DNA of 64,000 nucleotides from Lineus longissimus (GCF_910592395.1 NC_088319.1:13392001-13456000); one strand, 5' to 3'; positions 27,301 through 39,828 are shown, counted from the stretch's first letter. Numbers and translations are program-made. The notes: generated by a model not told the origin, from the letters alone.

Positions 27301-28546
27301 TATAATATGAACGCTGTCTGCAAAACATACAGATAGATAACTTTTTGATTATCGAGTAAGTGGCGCCCAAAGTATTTTAGGGGGGGGTCACATTTCTTCA
27401 GCTACATCTTGTTCTCCAACCTTGAAATACGTTTTGGTTTGCGTTTTAGGAGTGCAGAGTTTGTATCAAGGACAAAGGTCAAGTGGGTGCAGAACTCGGC
27501 TACAAATAAGAAAAAGAGTGCTCCACCATACAACATCACCATTTACAAAGGAAATCTACACAACTTCTTCACACGAGAATTTGTGGAGTACGTCATCAAC
27601 GATGAGGTGCCACGTCATTTTCTAACGTGGTTAAACGACACGTGGGCCCCAGAAGAGTCATTCTTTGCTTCTTTACATCATACTGGTAATAAGCATCTCA
27701 ATGTACCCGGATCTCACACTGGTAGGTTTCAAGTTGCTTGTGAAACAGTTAGGCTCATGTCTCTGTGGAAAGAAAGGTCTTGTACTTAGCAATCAACTGT
27801 TACCAGTATAACAACCCTTTCGAGTTAGCCAATGGATAGTTTTTGATGTGGCGCCTGCATGAAAAATTTATCAATCAGTGATTTTCCTTGATGGGCTGTT
27901 CAACGAGCGTTCTGACTCATAAGGCTTAGCGTTTCTCGCCGCCATTTTTCATGACTCGTGATTTCCATAGGCCATGGACTCAATAATATGGCCAAATTTC
28001 AAAGTCGTCGAATATCCCAAAAGCTGAAAAGTGTCACATATATACATGTTCATCGGTTTACCAGAACTGCGACAATTCGTGTTTAGTTTTGGAATGAAGA
28101 CGAAATAAATCTATATTACAGCTATTCCGTTAGTGAAAGCACAGGCAGAACAACAGTCTGTTGTGAAAGCCACTTCGCTTGTAACATTCGGGTGGTGGTC
28201 ATGGACGCAAGCTGGTTAGTTCTGCGTTCGATACACGACCCAAATTAAAAATTCAGGTAAATAACCAATTCGTGTACATTCATTTTCAGGTTGGCTACCC
28301 GAACCAGGATTCACCTACCGTTACTGCTTGTGGCACACAGGAGGTGATAACGCCAAAAACGTGTGCGCAGGAAAATGGGTTCGGGATGTGTGTGTGACCG
28401 GAGTTGGTGACCTTCCCAAGGTCGTGTCGAGCAGTGGGCTATTCCTTAATAAACTATACTTGAATTTCCAACCCCTTACCCTCGACTGTCTCGAGGAATA
28501 CCATAGAAATAAGACTCTTCGGACTGGAGCGCGAAATAATCTTTGA
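24346..28546 (+). CDS. Core-2/I-branching beta-1,6-N-acetylglucosaminyltransferase-like, copy 1 (GT14)
   Basis: Four-exon model: 24346-24416, 26015-26806, 27450-27721, 28290-28546, with phases 2, 2 and 1 all matching; 463 aa. Family members transfer GlcNAc in beta-1,6 linkage to mucin-type O-glycans in the Golgi (GCNT1-4). The type II layout fits: a basic 46-residue tail, one membrane anchor (IFGVFLACCGVLVIFSILSM, ~47-66), then the GT14 domain. Family hallmarks are FPLAYSIVV, LLRAIYMPQNYYCIHVDKKS, QADINCMKDL, INLTGQEFP, the acidic DTWAPEES block (~351-358) aligned with the catalytic glutamate region, and a C-terminal VTGVGDL...LDCLEEYHRNK. There are several N-glycosylation sequons. The first exon (MAFAYRLRG...) lies 1.6 kb upstream and is supported by an exact phase match and by conservation with copy 2. 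Intron 1 carries a 955-bp insertion. Confidence 0.85.
24996..25950. mobile_element. 955-bp foldback element with 15-bp-repeat arms, 7-bp target duplication
   Basis: The left arm (25005-25210) is about 13 tandem copies of CCTGTTTCGCCTATT. The right arm (25789-25945) is the same repeat in inverse orientation (AATAGGCGAAACAGG). Beyond the arrays the ends are also roughly complementary (CGGTTAATGCCTG / CAGGAATACACC). GTATACA flanks both sides (24989-24995, 25951-25957). The paralogous intron of copy 2 has a single GTATACA at 32870-32876 with matching flanks, i.e. the empty site. No long ORF is present, so it is non-autonomous. Confidence 0.8.
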
Positions 28547-28823
28547 GCATATGCATATATTCATCAGAAAACAGGTGGTTTTGAATCTTCGGAGAAAGGA
28601 ATAAATTAGGTTCAATTTAAATTACATGATGTTAATTCCTTTAGGTCCGCATCAAGACCAAAGAGAATTGCTCATTTTCCCCGTGACCCCCCTGTCCATT
28701 CTCTCAAATAGCTTGGCTTTTGGACACTATCACTTCTGGCGATATGGGATATTTTCAATATTTAATGGCTATTGCTCCACTGCACAGATACTCGGAGGCG
28801 TAACGCGTCTGTAGTACACTGCA

Positions 28824-31800
28824 ATGGCGTTCGCATATCGGCCGAGAAGATTATTTACTGGTGATGTACGGGGTGTCTACTTTTATGCTAAAAGGTATGT
28901 ATCATTGCCAGTTGCTGCATGCGTCGTAGCTACGACCTTATAGGGAATTCTATATGGTAAGTCAACCAGGTCAGTTGACAAAATTTGAAGTCAACTTCCC
29001 ATCAAGATTTGTCAGAGTTTACGAATTGAATTTGGCCAGTTGACTGAAATAATTTGGTAGGTTCAGCTTGATTAACCCACTTGGTCATTTCTAACATTGC
29101 TCGCTCGACGCAAGGACCCAACGCGCCGCGTAGCGGCAAATAGCGAAGCTGGCGAAACTTATAACTGGTCACCGTGATCTCATTACGGACTTATAGCGCG
29201 GTTATGGGGTTGTTACTATTTTGCTGTATATTGTCACGGGGAAAGAAAAACACGCGACCTAACGCCAATCTATTTATGTAAAGTGATAATTAGAAGGTAT
29301 ATAGTTATGGAAATGTTAATAAATAATCATTCCTTATCGTCTTTTGAGAGCATTTTTAATTGTAAAAAGTATATGCCTACGTCACAGAGTATCTGCAATG
29401 TTCATTTTTATCACAGAAGTCTCGCGCAGCCAGACCTTCTTCACTTATTAGTCTGGCACAAGCCAAGCGTTCTTTGTACTAGAGGTTTTCTACCACAATG
29501 TAAAGTGGGCCGAAGAAACACTGCGCAAGATTACCTCGAGCTGGAGTTAAGATTAGATTATGCTAATCACTCGAGAGCATACTTCCTCATTGAGTTCTCC
29601 CAGAATGGTGCATATCGCGCGAAGCCACTCAGCCTAATACGATTAAGCCCCGCGTGGTGGCGCTGAGGCGGCCGCTGTAATCAAGAGTGTGGTTGAGTCA
29701 CTCTAGAAGCTACTTGGTGATAACAAATGACGGACCTAACCAAAATTGCTTACATTTTCGCATTGCTACAATGAAAGACCTAATAATGAAACCACATGTC
29801 TGTTGACTGTGCTTTAAAAGATACTGGCATCATTAAAGCACAGTCAACAGACACCACTATACCCCTCACACTCAGAAACCACCAACGCCAACCCCTTCCT
29901 GCTACCTTAATACTTCTGGACCAACCTTACCAACTTGCTTGGTACATGTTTGCCTTAGAATTACGACATCAGTTCTGGGAGTGGACGACTTATCTTCTAC
30001 ATGTACACAATGAAAAGTCCTTCTCACACTCAATGTCTATCATGCATGCAGGTAATACATCATTTAAACTGCATTTTATTCAACTGTATCAATTCACGTT
30101 ACATCAGTCTGCGCCGGCGTGTTCACAGAGAGCAGACAGTTTTCTTTATCTGTGCCAACTCAGTTTGTTCCAATTCGAGTTTGGAGGGAAACATGTGTGA
30201 CATCGTCGATTTGTAATCTGTATCATGGTCTACATCATGACCCGTTGTCCATTGTACACTGTGAATTGTCAATGCTCGCATGTCATACATCCAGGCCGTG
30301 TCCTCATTTCGGTATCTTTGTCAACTTAACAAACAATACATATTAGGGCGCACTGCTCCACATTCACAGTGGAGAACGGTACACCATTAACTTGACACAG
30401 GATTTCCTACAGCAGACGATGTATGACTCGTAAGGCCGTATTCCAATGATACGCGCAAACCATATTTGGGAATACGCATTAACAATGAAATGGGATAATT
30501 CTCTCACTTCTAGCAGGTAAAACTATGGTGAACTATTTTTTCAACTAGCGTATTTGCATGCCTTATCATAGACTTAACTTTACTGACAAAATTATCGGTT
30601 TCCCTCAAATCAACCCTGGTATACTTTTAGTAAGTCAATGGTTCATTTTGAAGGTGCGGGTATCTCATTAGCCATCCGGAGGTTACCAGCCGCTCTTCGT
30701 AATGCGTCGGGCTGCCTGCGAGAGGAGGACTGGTCGTTTTGATTAGTTAACTCATAGCGCATTGACAAACAGTTTGTCACATCATTACTGTGCTCACCTG
30801 GCTTAGAGGAGACAATACAGTAAATTCACGAAAATTTACTGGCGGCTGGAACAGAAATCGACCGACATTGAACCGTTGCCACCATTCCAGCCACAGATTG
30901 GTTCTCATTTTTCGGAGTGCAACTCGATACCGGAAACGATCATCTGGTTGACATTTCAGGTAGAAATAACATTATTTTCCCAAAGAATAAACCCTTCAAA
31001 CGGATTTTCTATTTTTGTTATTAATGCCAAGTGAAGTGCACTTTCGTTGTGATTGGTTAGAGAGTTTTCGCAAAGCCCCCGAAACGTCAACACGAACGTC
31101 TATTCCATTGTCTGACCTCCTTATAACTATGTCGAACAATAGGATAGGCGTTCGCGTTAGAGTTTCGAGGACTTTGCGAAAACTCCCGAATCGAGATTTG
31201 AACCTAATTATCTCACCAATCGAAGACATGTTTGACAACTACATGTACTACTAACATAAGAGAAGACGAAGGCCTGACGATTCCTCCGACTATTAAAAGA
31301 GGTCCTTCATGTACTCTGGACACTGTAATATTAAAGCTTTTCAAAGGGGTATCGAAAATGCCCGAATTATCAATGTTTATCAGAACATTGCAACTTGTTC
31401 GCAATCCCAGGCATGCCGAATCTGTTCACGGACATATTGTCCCACTTATAGGTTTAACATTTTGTCTCAATCAATTTGAAGTACGAAGAAATTTACCATA
31501 AAGTGTCCAAAAAATACAAGTCGCCGTACCCGCATCAACAAGGAAATGTTGTTTATACACCTTTCCAGAAATGGGGCGCTTAGTGTACGAAAAAGGGATG
31601 TCACAGTCATAAGGGGAAACTAGGCTTTATGGTGGAGGGACAAAGGAGATAGTCATGGTTTACCAACACACTTGAATGCCTTTAATGACGGACAAGGGGG
31701 AAAAAGTTAGTTCAAATGCAAGCCACCAATTTCGGGAAGCATGTATAGTAAATACGGTCACGTTAATTGTGTACCTTCGCCACTGTGACATTGGTTGACC

Positions 31801-34800
31801 CGACTTTTAATGCCTTGCCCCCAGGTCGATTGTGTCTGCCGATATCGCACACTCACGGATGCACTAATAACTGGTATTGTACATCTTGATCCTCAATGTA
31901 TTGACACTGCTGACAGCTTTACAGACATCGCGCGTCAGAAAAATGACACGTATTTGTTCAGTGGTATGGGCGGAGGTAACGGAGACAATACCGCTAGAAG
32001 TTCAGTATGTACGGTGGCCCATAGATGACATGCGTTTATTTTCAATATAATAGAAAATTTTTCTTTTTACAATGCGTTTTTTTTCTCTCAAATTACAACC
32101 GCCGTCGGATTTATTTCTCACCGCCGAAAAAATAATTTCCACCGCCGGGTAAAAAATAATAATTCCCACCACTGCGGTGGAAATTAATATCGACCGCGGT
32201 GGAAATTAATATCGACCGCGGTGGAAATTAATATCCACCGCGGTGGAAATAATATCCACCGCGGTGGAAATAATATCCACCCGGTGTCAATAACGAATTA
32301 GCTCCCACGGTGAATATTATTTCCACCGCGGTCGATATTAATTTCCACCGCGGTCGATATTAATTTCCTCCGCGGTGGTGGGAATTATTATTTTTTACCC
32401 GGCGGTGGAAATTATTTTTTCGGCTGTGGGAAATAAATCCGACGGCGGTTGTAATTCGAGAGAAAAAAAACGCATTGTAAAAAGAAAATTTTTCTATTAT
32501 ATTGAAAATAAACGCATGTCCTCTATGGGCCACCGTAAGTATGACATGACGAGTATGGAATAACCTATCAGATCATAAAACGAATTAAAAAGCTCCATAT
32601 TCGGCCGAATGTGATCCGAAATAGTTTCGCTGCTTTAAAACTGTCATGCAAATTTGAGGCAGCTGAACATCGTCTCGTCACAGTTGTTATTCGTGATTTA
32701 TTGAAAATGTCTATTTGAAGCTGGCAGCTGGCATGCCCCCTCCTACTGACGCCGATTATCGCATTCCAAATATTTGTTTGGAGAAATACCAGAGAATCCT
32801 CCACCGTTAAAATTCCACCTACGCAAAATAGTCTAGATCGCGGCGGCTATTGCGTACGCCTTCCGCGCTGTATACATCACACTTGCATATTATTGTATGT
32901 TTAATTTCACTTTTCAGACTGGCCACCTATACCTGGGGAGTTATGCTATTCATTAAGCAAAGATTAGGCTTACGAAACAAACGAATATTCGGTGTGTTTC
33001 TCGCCTGTTGCGGTGTACTTGTGATATTCTCAATTCTCTCCATGACGTACTCCGAACAAGACAAACGGAAGTACGCCGGCCTTCCATCCTTGACATTATG
33101 GGAACAATATTTACGGCGTCAGCGGAGGAATACAGCGGTGCCATATTGTCGCGGAGTCATTCAAAATAATCAAATAGATGTAAAAAATGCTTTGGAGTAT
33201 ATGAGCCGTTCTAAATGGGAATATATACCAACGCAAATGTTCGAGCATTTGACAAATATTACGGAGTGTGAGCGATTTAAAGCCGCACGGAGATATTTTG
33301 CCAAACCCCTATCAGAAAAAGAAGCAAAGTTTCCCCTGGCTTATAGTATCGTCGTGTTCAAAGATGTCGAACAAGTCGAAAGGTTACTGAGGGCGATTTA
33401 CATGCCTCAGAACTATTACTGCATTCACGTCGACAAAAAATCACCAAAAGAAATACATACTTCCTTGACGAAAATTGCTGACTGCTTTTCTAATGTTTTT
33501 ATAACCTCCAAGTTAGAAGACGTGAGATGGGGTGAACAAACTATGTTACAAGCGGACATCAACTGCATGAAGGATTTGCTTCAGTATAAAAACTGGCTTT
33601 ACTTCATTAATTTGACAGGACAGGAATTTCCCCTGGTGTCGAATCGCGAACTAGTGGACGATTTAAAGAGACTCAACAACACCAATGTGATAGACAGCTT
33701 TAAAGAAACGTAAGATGGTTCTGCGTCAATTAAGACGAGGTGGCTGTAAATGTGATCATGTTGGCCAAGTAAACAATAGTCATGCGTCACTCTATACCAT
33801 ATCCCAGTGCATCGCTATAAATGACTTGACACGTTTGCACGAGAAATCGTTTATCACCCATATTATATATAGGTCAACTCTCCCCGATTCTCTCTAAATC
33901 TTAGATGTCCCTAATCTCTATTCCTATCACGCATACTCCGTGGCACAAGATAGCACGAATCGTCAATATAACCCAATCATATTCAGAAAAATGTGACCCT
34001 GTCTGGCCCTTATGCAAACAAGCATCTGTGACCGAGAACTATCATCCCGGCGGTCCCCAAACTGCAATAACGACTCTGAAGCGAACGCAACAGCTGCAAA
34101 CTTACAAAAATCACACTGATTAACTATGACCCGACCACCATTTCAAATCGATACTTAGTAGTTTTTTAAGTTCCAAAGTATATTTAATGACCCTTTTTGG
34201 TACAGCAACAGGAGATGGTGCGGAATTGACCAGAGTTATAATATGAACGCTGTCTGCACATACAGATAGTTAACTTTTTAATTATCGGGTGAATGGCTCC
34301 CAAAGTATTTTAGGGGGGGGGGTCACATTTCATCATCTACATCTTGTTCTCCAACCTAAAATACGTTTTGATTTGCGTTCTAGGAGTGCAGAGTTTGTAT
34401 CAAGGACAAAGGTCAAGTGGGTGCAGAACTCGACTCCACCATACAACATCACCATTTACAAAGGAAATCTACACAACTTCTTCACACGAGAATTTGTGGA
34501 GTATGTCATCAACGATGAGGTGCCACGTCATTTTCTAACGTGGTTAAACGACACGTGGGCCCCAGAAGAGTCATTCTTTGCTTCTTTACATCATACTGGT
34601 AATAAGCATCTCAATGTACCCGGATCTCACACTGGTAAGTCTCAAGTTGCTTGTGAAACAGTTAGGCTCATGTCTCTGTGGAAAGAAAGGTCTTGTACTT
34701 AGCAATTAACTGTTACCAGTATAACAACCCTTTCGAGTTAGCCAATGGATAGTTTTTGATGTGGCGCCTGCATGAAAAATTTATCAATCAGTGATTTTCC

Positions 34801-35458
34801 TTGATGGGCTGTTCAATGAGCGTTCTGACTTATAAGGCTTAGCGTTTCTCGCCGCCATTTTTCATGACTCGTGATTTCCACAGGCCATGAACTCAATAAT
34901 ATGGCCAAATTTCAAAGTTGAATATCCCAAAAGCTGAAAAGTGTCACATATATACTGACATGTCCATCGGTTTACCAGAACTGCGACAATTCGTGTTTAG
35001 TTTTGGAATGAAGACGAAATAAGTATATTACAGCTATTCCGTTAGTGAAATCACACCGACAGGCAGTGCAACAGTCTGTGGTGAAAGGAACTTTCGGGTG
35101 TTGGTCATGGACGCAAGCTGGTTACTGGTAATTCTGCGTTCGATACACGACCCAAATTAAAAATTCAGGTAAATAACCAATTCGTGTACATTCATTTTCA
35201 GGTTGGCTACCCGAACCAGGATTCACCTACCGTTACTGCTTGTGGCACACAGGAGGTGATAACGCCAAAAACGTGTGCGCAGGAAAATGGGTTCGGGATG
35301 TGTGTGTGACCGGAGTTGGTGACCTTCCCAAGGTCGTGTCGAGCAGTGGGCTATTCCTCAATAAAATATACTTAAATTTCCAACCCCTTACCCTCGACTG
35401 TCTCGAGGAATACCATAGGAATAAGACTCTTCGGACTGCAGCGCGAAATAATCTTTGA
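28824..35458 (+). CDS. Core-2/I-branching beta-1,6-N-acetylglucosaminyltransferase-like, copy 2 (GT14)
   Basis: Same architecture as copy 1: exons 28824-28894, 32918-33709, 34384-34634, 35202-35458; 456 aa. It differs from copy 1 by a handful of substitutions in the catalytic exon (for example R to Q in PTRMFEH and K to E in RWGKLTM). It also lacks seven residues (21 nt) in the lysine-rich loop after KVKWVQNS. All GT14 blocks including DTWAPEES and the C-terminal cysteines are kept, so it should be functional. Intron 1 is about 4 kb and contains a 528-bp foldback element and roughly 1.2 kb of extra sequence absent from copy 1. An in-frame ATG at 32850 extends the second exon, but the acceptor at 32917 and the conserved first exon argue against using it. 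Confidence 0.85.
29797..29853. repeat. Perfect 21-bp hairpin, 15-nt loop
   Basis: Stem halves 29797-29817 and 29833-29853 are exact inverse complements; the left half starts TGTCTGTTGACTGTG. It lies in intron 1 of copy 2. It could be the core of a decayed inverted-repeat transposon or a small-RNA hairpin. Stem length is at the low end for an animal pre-miRNA. Confidence 0.7.
31061..31187. repeat. Imperfect inverted repeat (~57-bp arms)
   Basis: Arms 31061-31115 and 31131-31187 are inverse complements at roughly 80 percent (GAGTTTTCGCAAAG...CGAAAC...CGAACG). Weaker complementarity continues outward to attggt/accaat near 31053 and 31216. Probably a decayed foldback element inside the extra sequence of copy-2 intron 1. 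Confidence 0.6.
32010..32537. mobile_element. 528-bp foldback element, TACGGTGGC termini, AGTATG target duplication
   Basis: Near-complete palindrome. The left end TACGGTGGCCCATAG is mirrored by CTATGGGCCACCGTA, and similarity between the arms continues for about 250 bp through GACATGCGTTTATTTTCAAT. The centre is a short-period array of CCGCGGTGGAAATTAATAT in both orientations. The 6-bp direct repeat AGTATG sits at 32004-32009 and 32538-32543. No ORF. Same terminal motif and same target-duplication length as the element at 43900-44248. Confidence 0.85.
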
Positions 35459-35760
35459 GCATGTGCATATAAATGTATAATATAGGATGAGACAGTCAAC
35501 GACTAGTTTGTTAAGATCAATCTATTCATCAGAAAACAGGTGCTTTTGAATGTTCGGAGAAAGGAATAAATTAGGTTTAATTTAAATCACATGATGTCAA
35601 TTCCTTTATGTCCGCCTCAAGACCAAAGAGAATTTGCTCATATTCCCCGTGAACAGTCCATTCTCTCAAATAGCTTGACTCTTAGACTATATTCAAGCTT
35701 CTGGCGATATGGAATATTTTCAATTACTCCACTACTCTATTGAGTAAGAATGCCTAGCAG

Positions 35761-37130
35761 TGCTCTATCATCAACCTTCCGGATTCTGTATATAGGGGAT
35801 CTTTCAAGATAAAGCGACTGCTCTATTCATGACTATTGCACGAATAGGCAAAGTAGTATTGGCTGTATGGCTACCCTGAGTGAGATCTCTAATCATCCAT
35901 TACTTCACGGCATAGAGTATTGGGGGGAAACGAGCAGAATGCCGAAGAAGCAAATGAATGGAGACAAAACTCTTATCAGTTGGGGTGGGAGGGGGGGGGG
36001 GGGTCGAGACAACCACCCGAACGTAGACAGAACGAAATCTGGGGTGATCCATTTGAAAGGGGTCTGCACCAGAAACTTGCAACTCCGTCTACCGTCTAAG
36101 ATCGAAATGGCCGAGAGAAATGTATTCTCGCGAGATCTCGCTTAGGGTGTATGGCTAAAACAAAATATCATAGGCGGCCCCAGTGCCGAGATATGTTTGG
36201 CCGTTTAATCGCCGTAATATCCAACTAGCCTAGATGAGGAGCATGTCGCCATTTTCCCCTCGAGGGCTGAGAGCACTAGCAACTGTTTACTGATATACCA
36301 GAGAATTATTAATCAGCCGGCATTTGAATATCCGATAGTTTGTTATCAAACTCGACGCTCAATGGTACTATTTTGAGGACATGCTTTTGTCGGAATAATC
36401 GTTATCTGTGCGGTGGAGCCTCCACCTGTACATACATGCATATTATTTGTAAATACAGCTGATGTCAATAACGTTACTGTGCTAATTCATACGGTCCCTA
36501 GACGCAAACCCAGTGTATCAGGGAAACATATCGATCATTCGGTTTTGGGTCTTAAGTGTCTTTACCTTGTGTATATGTAACAGACGGCTTAAATTTCTAC
36601 GATAAATGGTTAATAAGAAGTTGACCCACTTTATTATAAACAAGCCTATCGGCGTTTGATTCACAATGTGGTTTGTGAGGAGTGTCATAGTCGTCAACAG
36701 TGTAGCTTACGTATTTCGAAGACCAGTGGAATTGGCGGCGTCAAATTATTAGTGAAATTTATAATTTACAAATTACAAATTACAAATCGTTTATTGAAAC
36801 CGTGTAAAAAGTTACATTTTACATAAGATGAAAGTACAATGACCATAAGTGCAGTGTGGACACATTCGGTAAGAAGAAAGAGTGGGAGAAGATTGGTGAT
36901 CATAAATGAGGTATGTAGTATTCAGCAGTGTTGACCTACAAGGTTCTAATATGAAATATGCCACACGTTGGGAGCATGCAAGGCCTAGTACAATACACCA
37001 TCATCACAATCAAATATTTCAATAATACACTGCCAACGAGAGTGAATGTTCAACCATCATCACGTGCATTGTAGTGTACATCCCCCATGACGGCTTGCGC
37101 CCCGCTGTTATCGAAACACCGTCACCCCTT
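35761..37130. other. Spacer between glycosyltransferase copies 2 and 3
   Basis: Contains a G run of 12 around 35,991-36,002 and AT-rich sequence with an attacaaattacaaat run near 36,770. No exon is supported. Confidence 0.4.
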
Positions 37131-37291
37131 CGAACGGATTACGAAAAGAGGAAGAAGCAGGTCCGCATTTATCGAAATATTGCTAATATAATTGTCAAAA
37201 TTTTACAATTCGAACGGATTACGAAAAGAGGAAGAAGCAGGTCCGCATTTATCGAAATATTGCTAAATATAATTGTCAAAATTTTACAAAT
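37131..37291. repeat. Two tandem copies of an 80-bp unit
   Basis: Units start at 37131 and 37211 with CGAACGGATTACGAAAAGAG and are almost identical; the second has one extra A. Confidence 0.85.
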
Positions 37292-38479
37292 CACCAATCA
37301 CAAAAAGAAATAATGATGCAATTACCCAAAATAGATGAGATTTGACCACTGGTATAATTCCGCCATCTTGGATATCGGCATCGTCACCACCACTTCAAAT
37401 TCTAAAGTCTTATTCAGGCCTAATATGTGTCACCTGCTGTGGTAAAATGGCTTTTTTTATCAATAAATAACAAAATATGATCTTTGTAAATAAAATCGGA
37501 GATCTTCTGGTGTGTTTTTATGTGAATTTATTACGAACTATCAATGCAGCGCAGGGCAGCCATCGTTCTCAGGCGTAGTGGCGATGCGATAGCCTTTTTA
37601 CATTTCCACATCCGCGGCACTGCTTTTCGAGATGGTGGCAATTTACCAGTGCTAGAGGCGTTGAAAAAATTGAGAGTAGGCCCCTAATGAATAAATTCTC
37701 AACGATATCGATATATTTTCGTAATTCCAGCACTACTATTCAACAATGAACGTCCACCGACAATCCCACTTGACGAATATTAATATCAATTCATATCGTA
37801 TATCTTAAAACGCTTTTATTTCATTTTAAAAAGAGTTATCGAGTAAACAATGACCTCCTACCGTACCCTCGAAATAAACTGCCAAAATGACCACAAAAAC
37901 ACCTTTTTAGAAAAAACCAGCGATTTTTACGAAATAAATGTCATTAGAGACGAAACTAGACACTAATTTAGCTAGGTATGCACAGTAATAGTACCTGAAG
38001 TGATAGATTTCAAGGAGAAAATACACTGAAAACAAATTTTTAGGAACAGAAATAAGATCACATTGTGAATAATTATCCTGGTCTTGAGGCTTCATCAAAA
38101 CTTGAATTATTTTGACAATCATCACAGGCATATTACATATGATTTCTCTTCTGTGGATGATCGATATAATTATTACCGTCACACACTCGCTCTGGGGTGA
38201 CACCTGCTGATATCTTTTATGTAAGGGCCGTGTACAAAACTATAGGAAGCATTAGAATCATCAGTACAAGTATCCTTCAGTTGTTGCCAGGATTGGTGAA
38301 CATTTTATCGAAATACATTAGAAGATACAAATTGAAATCGTGATGTCCGAAAACTATACACTTTAGATAAGAACGTTTCATTTCATGACGCGTATTTAAA
38401 ACAAATTACATGTATAATGACTTAACTGTCTTTGGGCCGAATGTGGTTCAGTCCGAAAATGATTTAAAATAGGCCGGGT
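37292..38479. other. Spacer, nothing recognised
   Basis: AT-rich, no supported exon or repeat. Confidence 0.35.
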
Positions 38480-39008
38480 CTATTTGGCAAGCCGCTCGCC
38501 GAACAGGCATCTTTTTTTGTCCTGTTTGGAGAGCCGCTTGCCAAACAGCACTAAAAAGCCACCCTGTTCGGCAAGCCGGGCTTGCCAAACAGGGCAAAAA
38601 ATTAATACTACCCTCTTTGGCGAGCCGGAGAGGTTACAACATGTTGGCCAATCAGAGAGCAGTGACGTCATATTCGAATTTATATGCGCATATTTAACAA
38701 TGGCCGACTTCCCGCTCTCGATTCAATTTCTGTTACTAAACTCGGGTTTTGGTCAATAATCCATGAAGAAGCATGTACATGTACATGACTGTATGGATCT
38801 ACAAAAAAAGTCATAAACGTGATTTAACTGATAAGCATGTTAAATGCATTAGTGTGCATTTCTAAAGGCGTTTCACTGTAACTCCAGTGTTGCTGACCGT
38901 GTTGCCACGAATGATAATAAGCTCCTGGATGGTTGAATATGCATGAGTTCGGCTCTCCATCTCGGGCAGAAAAAAGGCGCTGTTTGGTGAGCCGGGCTTG
39001 CCAAATAG
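38480..39008. mobile_element. 529-bp inverted-terminal element, CTATTTGGCAAGCC ends
   Basis: Left end CTATTTGGCAAGCC (38480-38493) and right end GGCTTGCCAAATAG (38995-39008) are exact inverse complements. Looser complementarity extends to about 38 bp, including the T/A run. Between 38,480 and 38,640 the motif GGCTTGCCAAACAGG and its complement recur several times in both orientations, giving a nested-hairpin left side. No clear target duplication is visible, so the exact ends are uncertain. Confidence 0.6.
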
Positions 39009-39828
39009 TCACTTCCTTTAAAATAGTAGATAACGTAAATGAGCCGAGATAGTGGTAAGCTTAAAGGGGCATTACCCCAGTTGAACTATGAGTATAAGAG
39101 GGACTTAAAGGGGAATCGCCCCAGTTCAAATATGGATAGACTCAATCTGAAAAAGATGATTAGATATAAGCGGTTTTGATTTCAACCTTCACGTACGGTA
39201 AGGTACGGGTTGGGTTCTTGACGGAACAGTCAGAGATTGTGTTGGAATTAGTTGACTCAAGTTAGGCGTTCAGATCACCTATAAAGGTGATGCTCTCCCT
39301 TTGAGAATAATTGAGGCGTCACTGATTGTCTTCAAATTGGCTGTAGGTTGTTGTGACTGTTTGGTCGTGGACCCAAGCTGTACCTTCCCGGGTTGTTTGA
39401 CATCACTTTAATTTCTTAGCGAACCTTAAACAGGAATGGTTATAATATTAGAAATGTTTTATACATCACTTGAGAGAGAGTTGGATCAGGTCAGGCTATC
39501 GAAAGGTGTTTTTTTCACAAGTACACAGCTGTTGCGCTGGTTCGGGCTTGATGTCTCCATTTGGGTTCGTCGGGACAATTGGCCATGGTCACAGATGCTT
39601 CTGACGACCCTAGTGATGGCTTCTCGAGTACCTGATTGGTCGGGCATGACGTATCGGGGGTGTCGTGTTCGACGTTGACGGTGCATGGTGATGATCATAG
39701 AAGCAGTGTTTGAAACAATTTTCCCTAACAACGTGTGGACCAAAGCTTCACAAGAGGCGTCGTAACGAGTGTTTTAAGATAAAGTTTTCCGCCTCTATGA
39801 GAAGTTATGATTTTCACTTGACTCCGAA
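39009..39828. other. Spacer upstream of glycosyltransferase copy 3
   Basis: A short phrase (aaaggggmattrccccagttsaa) occurs twice near 39,062 and 39,108. Nothing else is recognised. Confidence 0.35.

Larger units (their letters stand above)
28780..35760 (+). repeat. Second unit of a tandem duplication carrying the glycosyltransferase gene
   Basis: The sequence from the leader (gatactcggaggcgtaacgcg, 28784 on) through all exons, most of introns 2 and 3 and the 3' flank to about 35,720 matches 24,311-28,760 collinearly. Differences are mainly insertions in intron 1. The two units abut head to tail, so the duplication is tandem. Low divergence in introns argues for recency or ongoing gene conversion. 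Confidence 0.75.

Noticed and set aside
29283-30200. Plus-strand frames of 127 and 134 codons
   Set aside because: Inside intron 1 of glycosyltransferase copy 2, no homology; the second begins in the perfect hairpin.
32850-32942. Longer N-terminus for glycosyltransferase copy 2 from the ATG at 32850
   Set aside because: The frame crosses a clear polypyrimidine-AG acceptor at 32917, and copy 1 has no equivalent; the conserved upstream exon is a better start.
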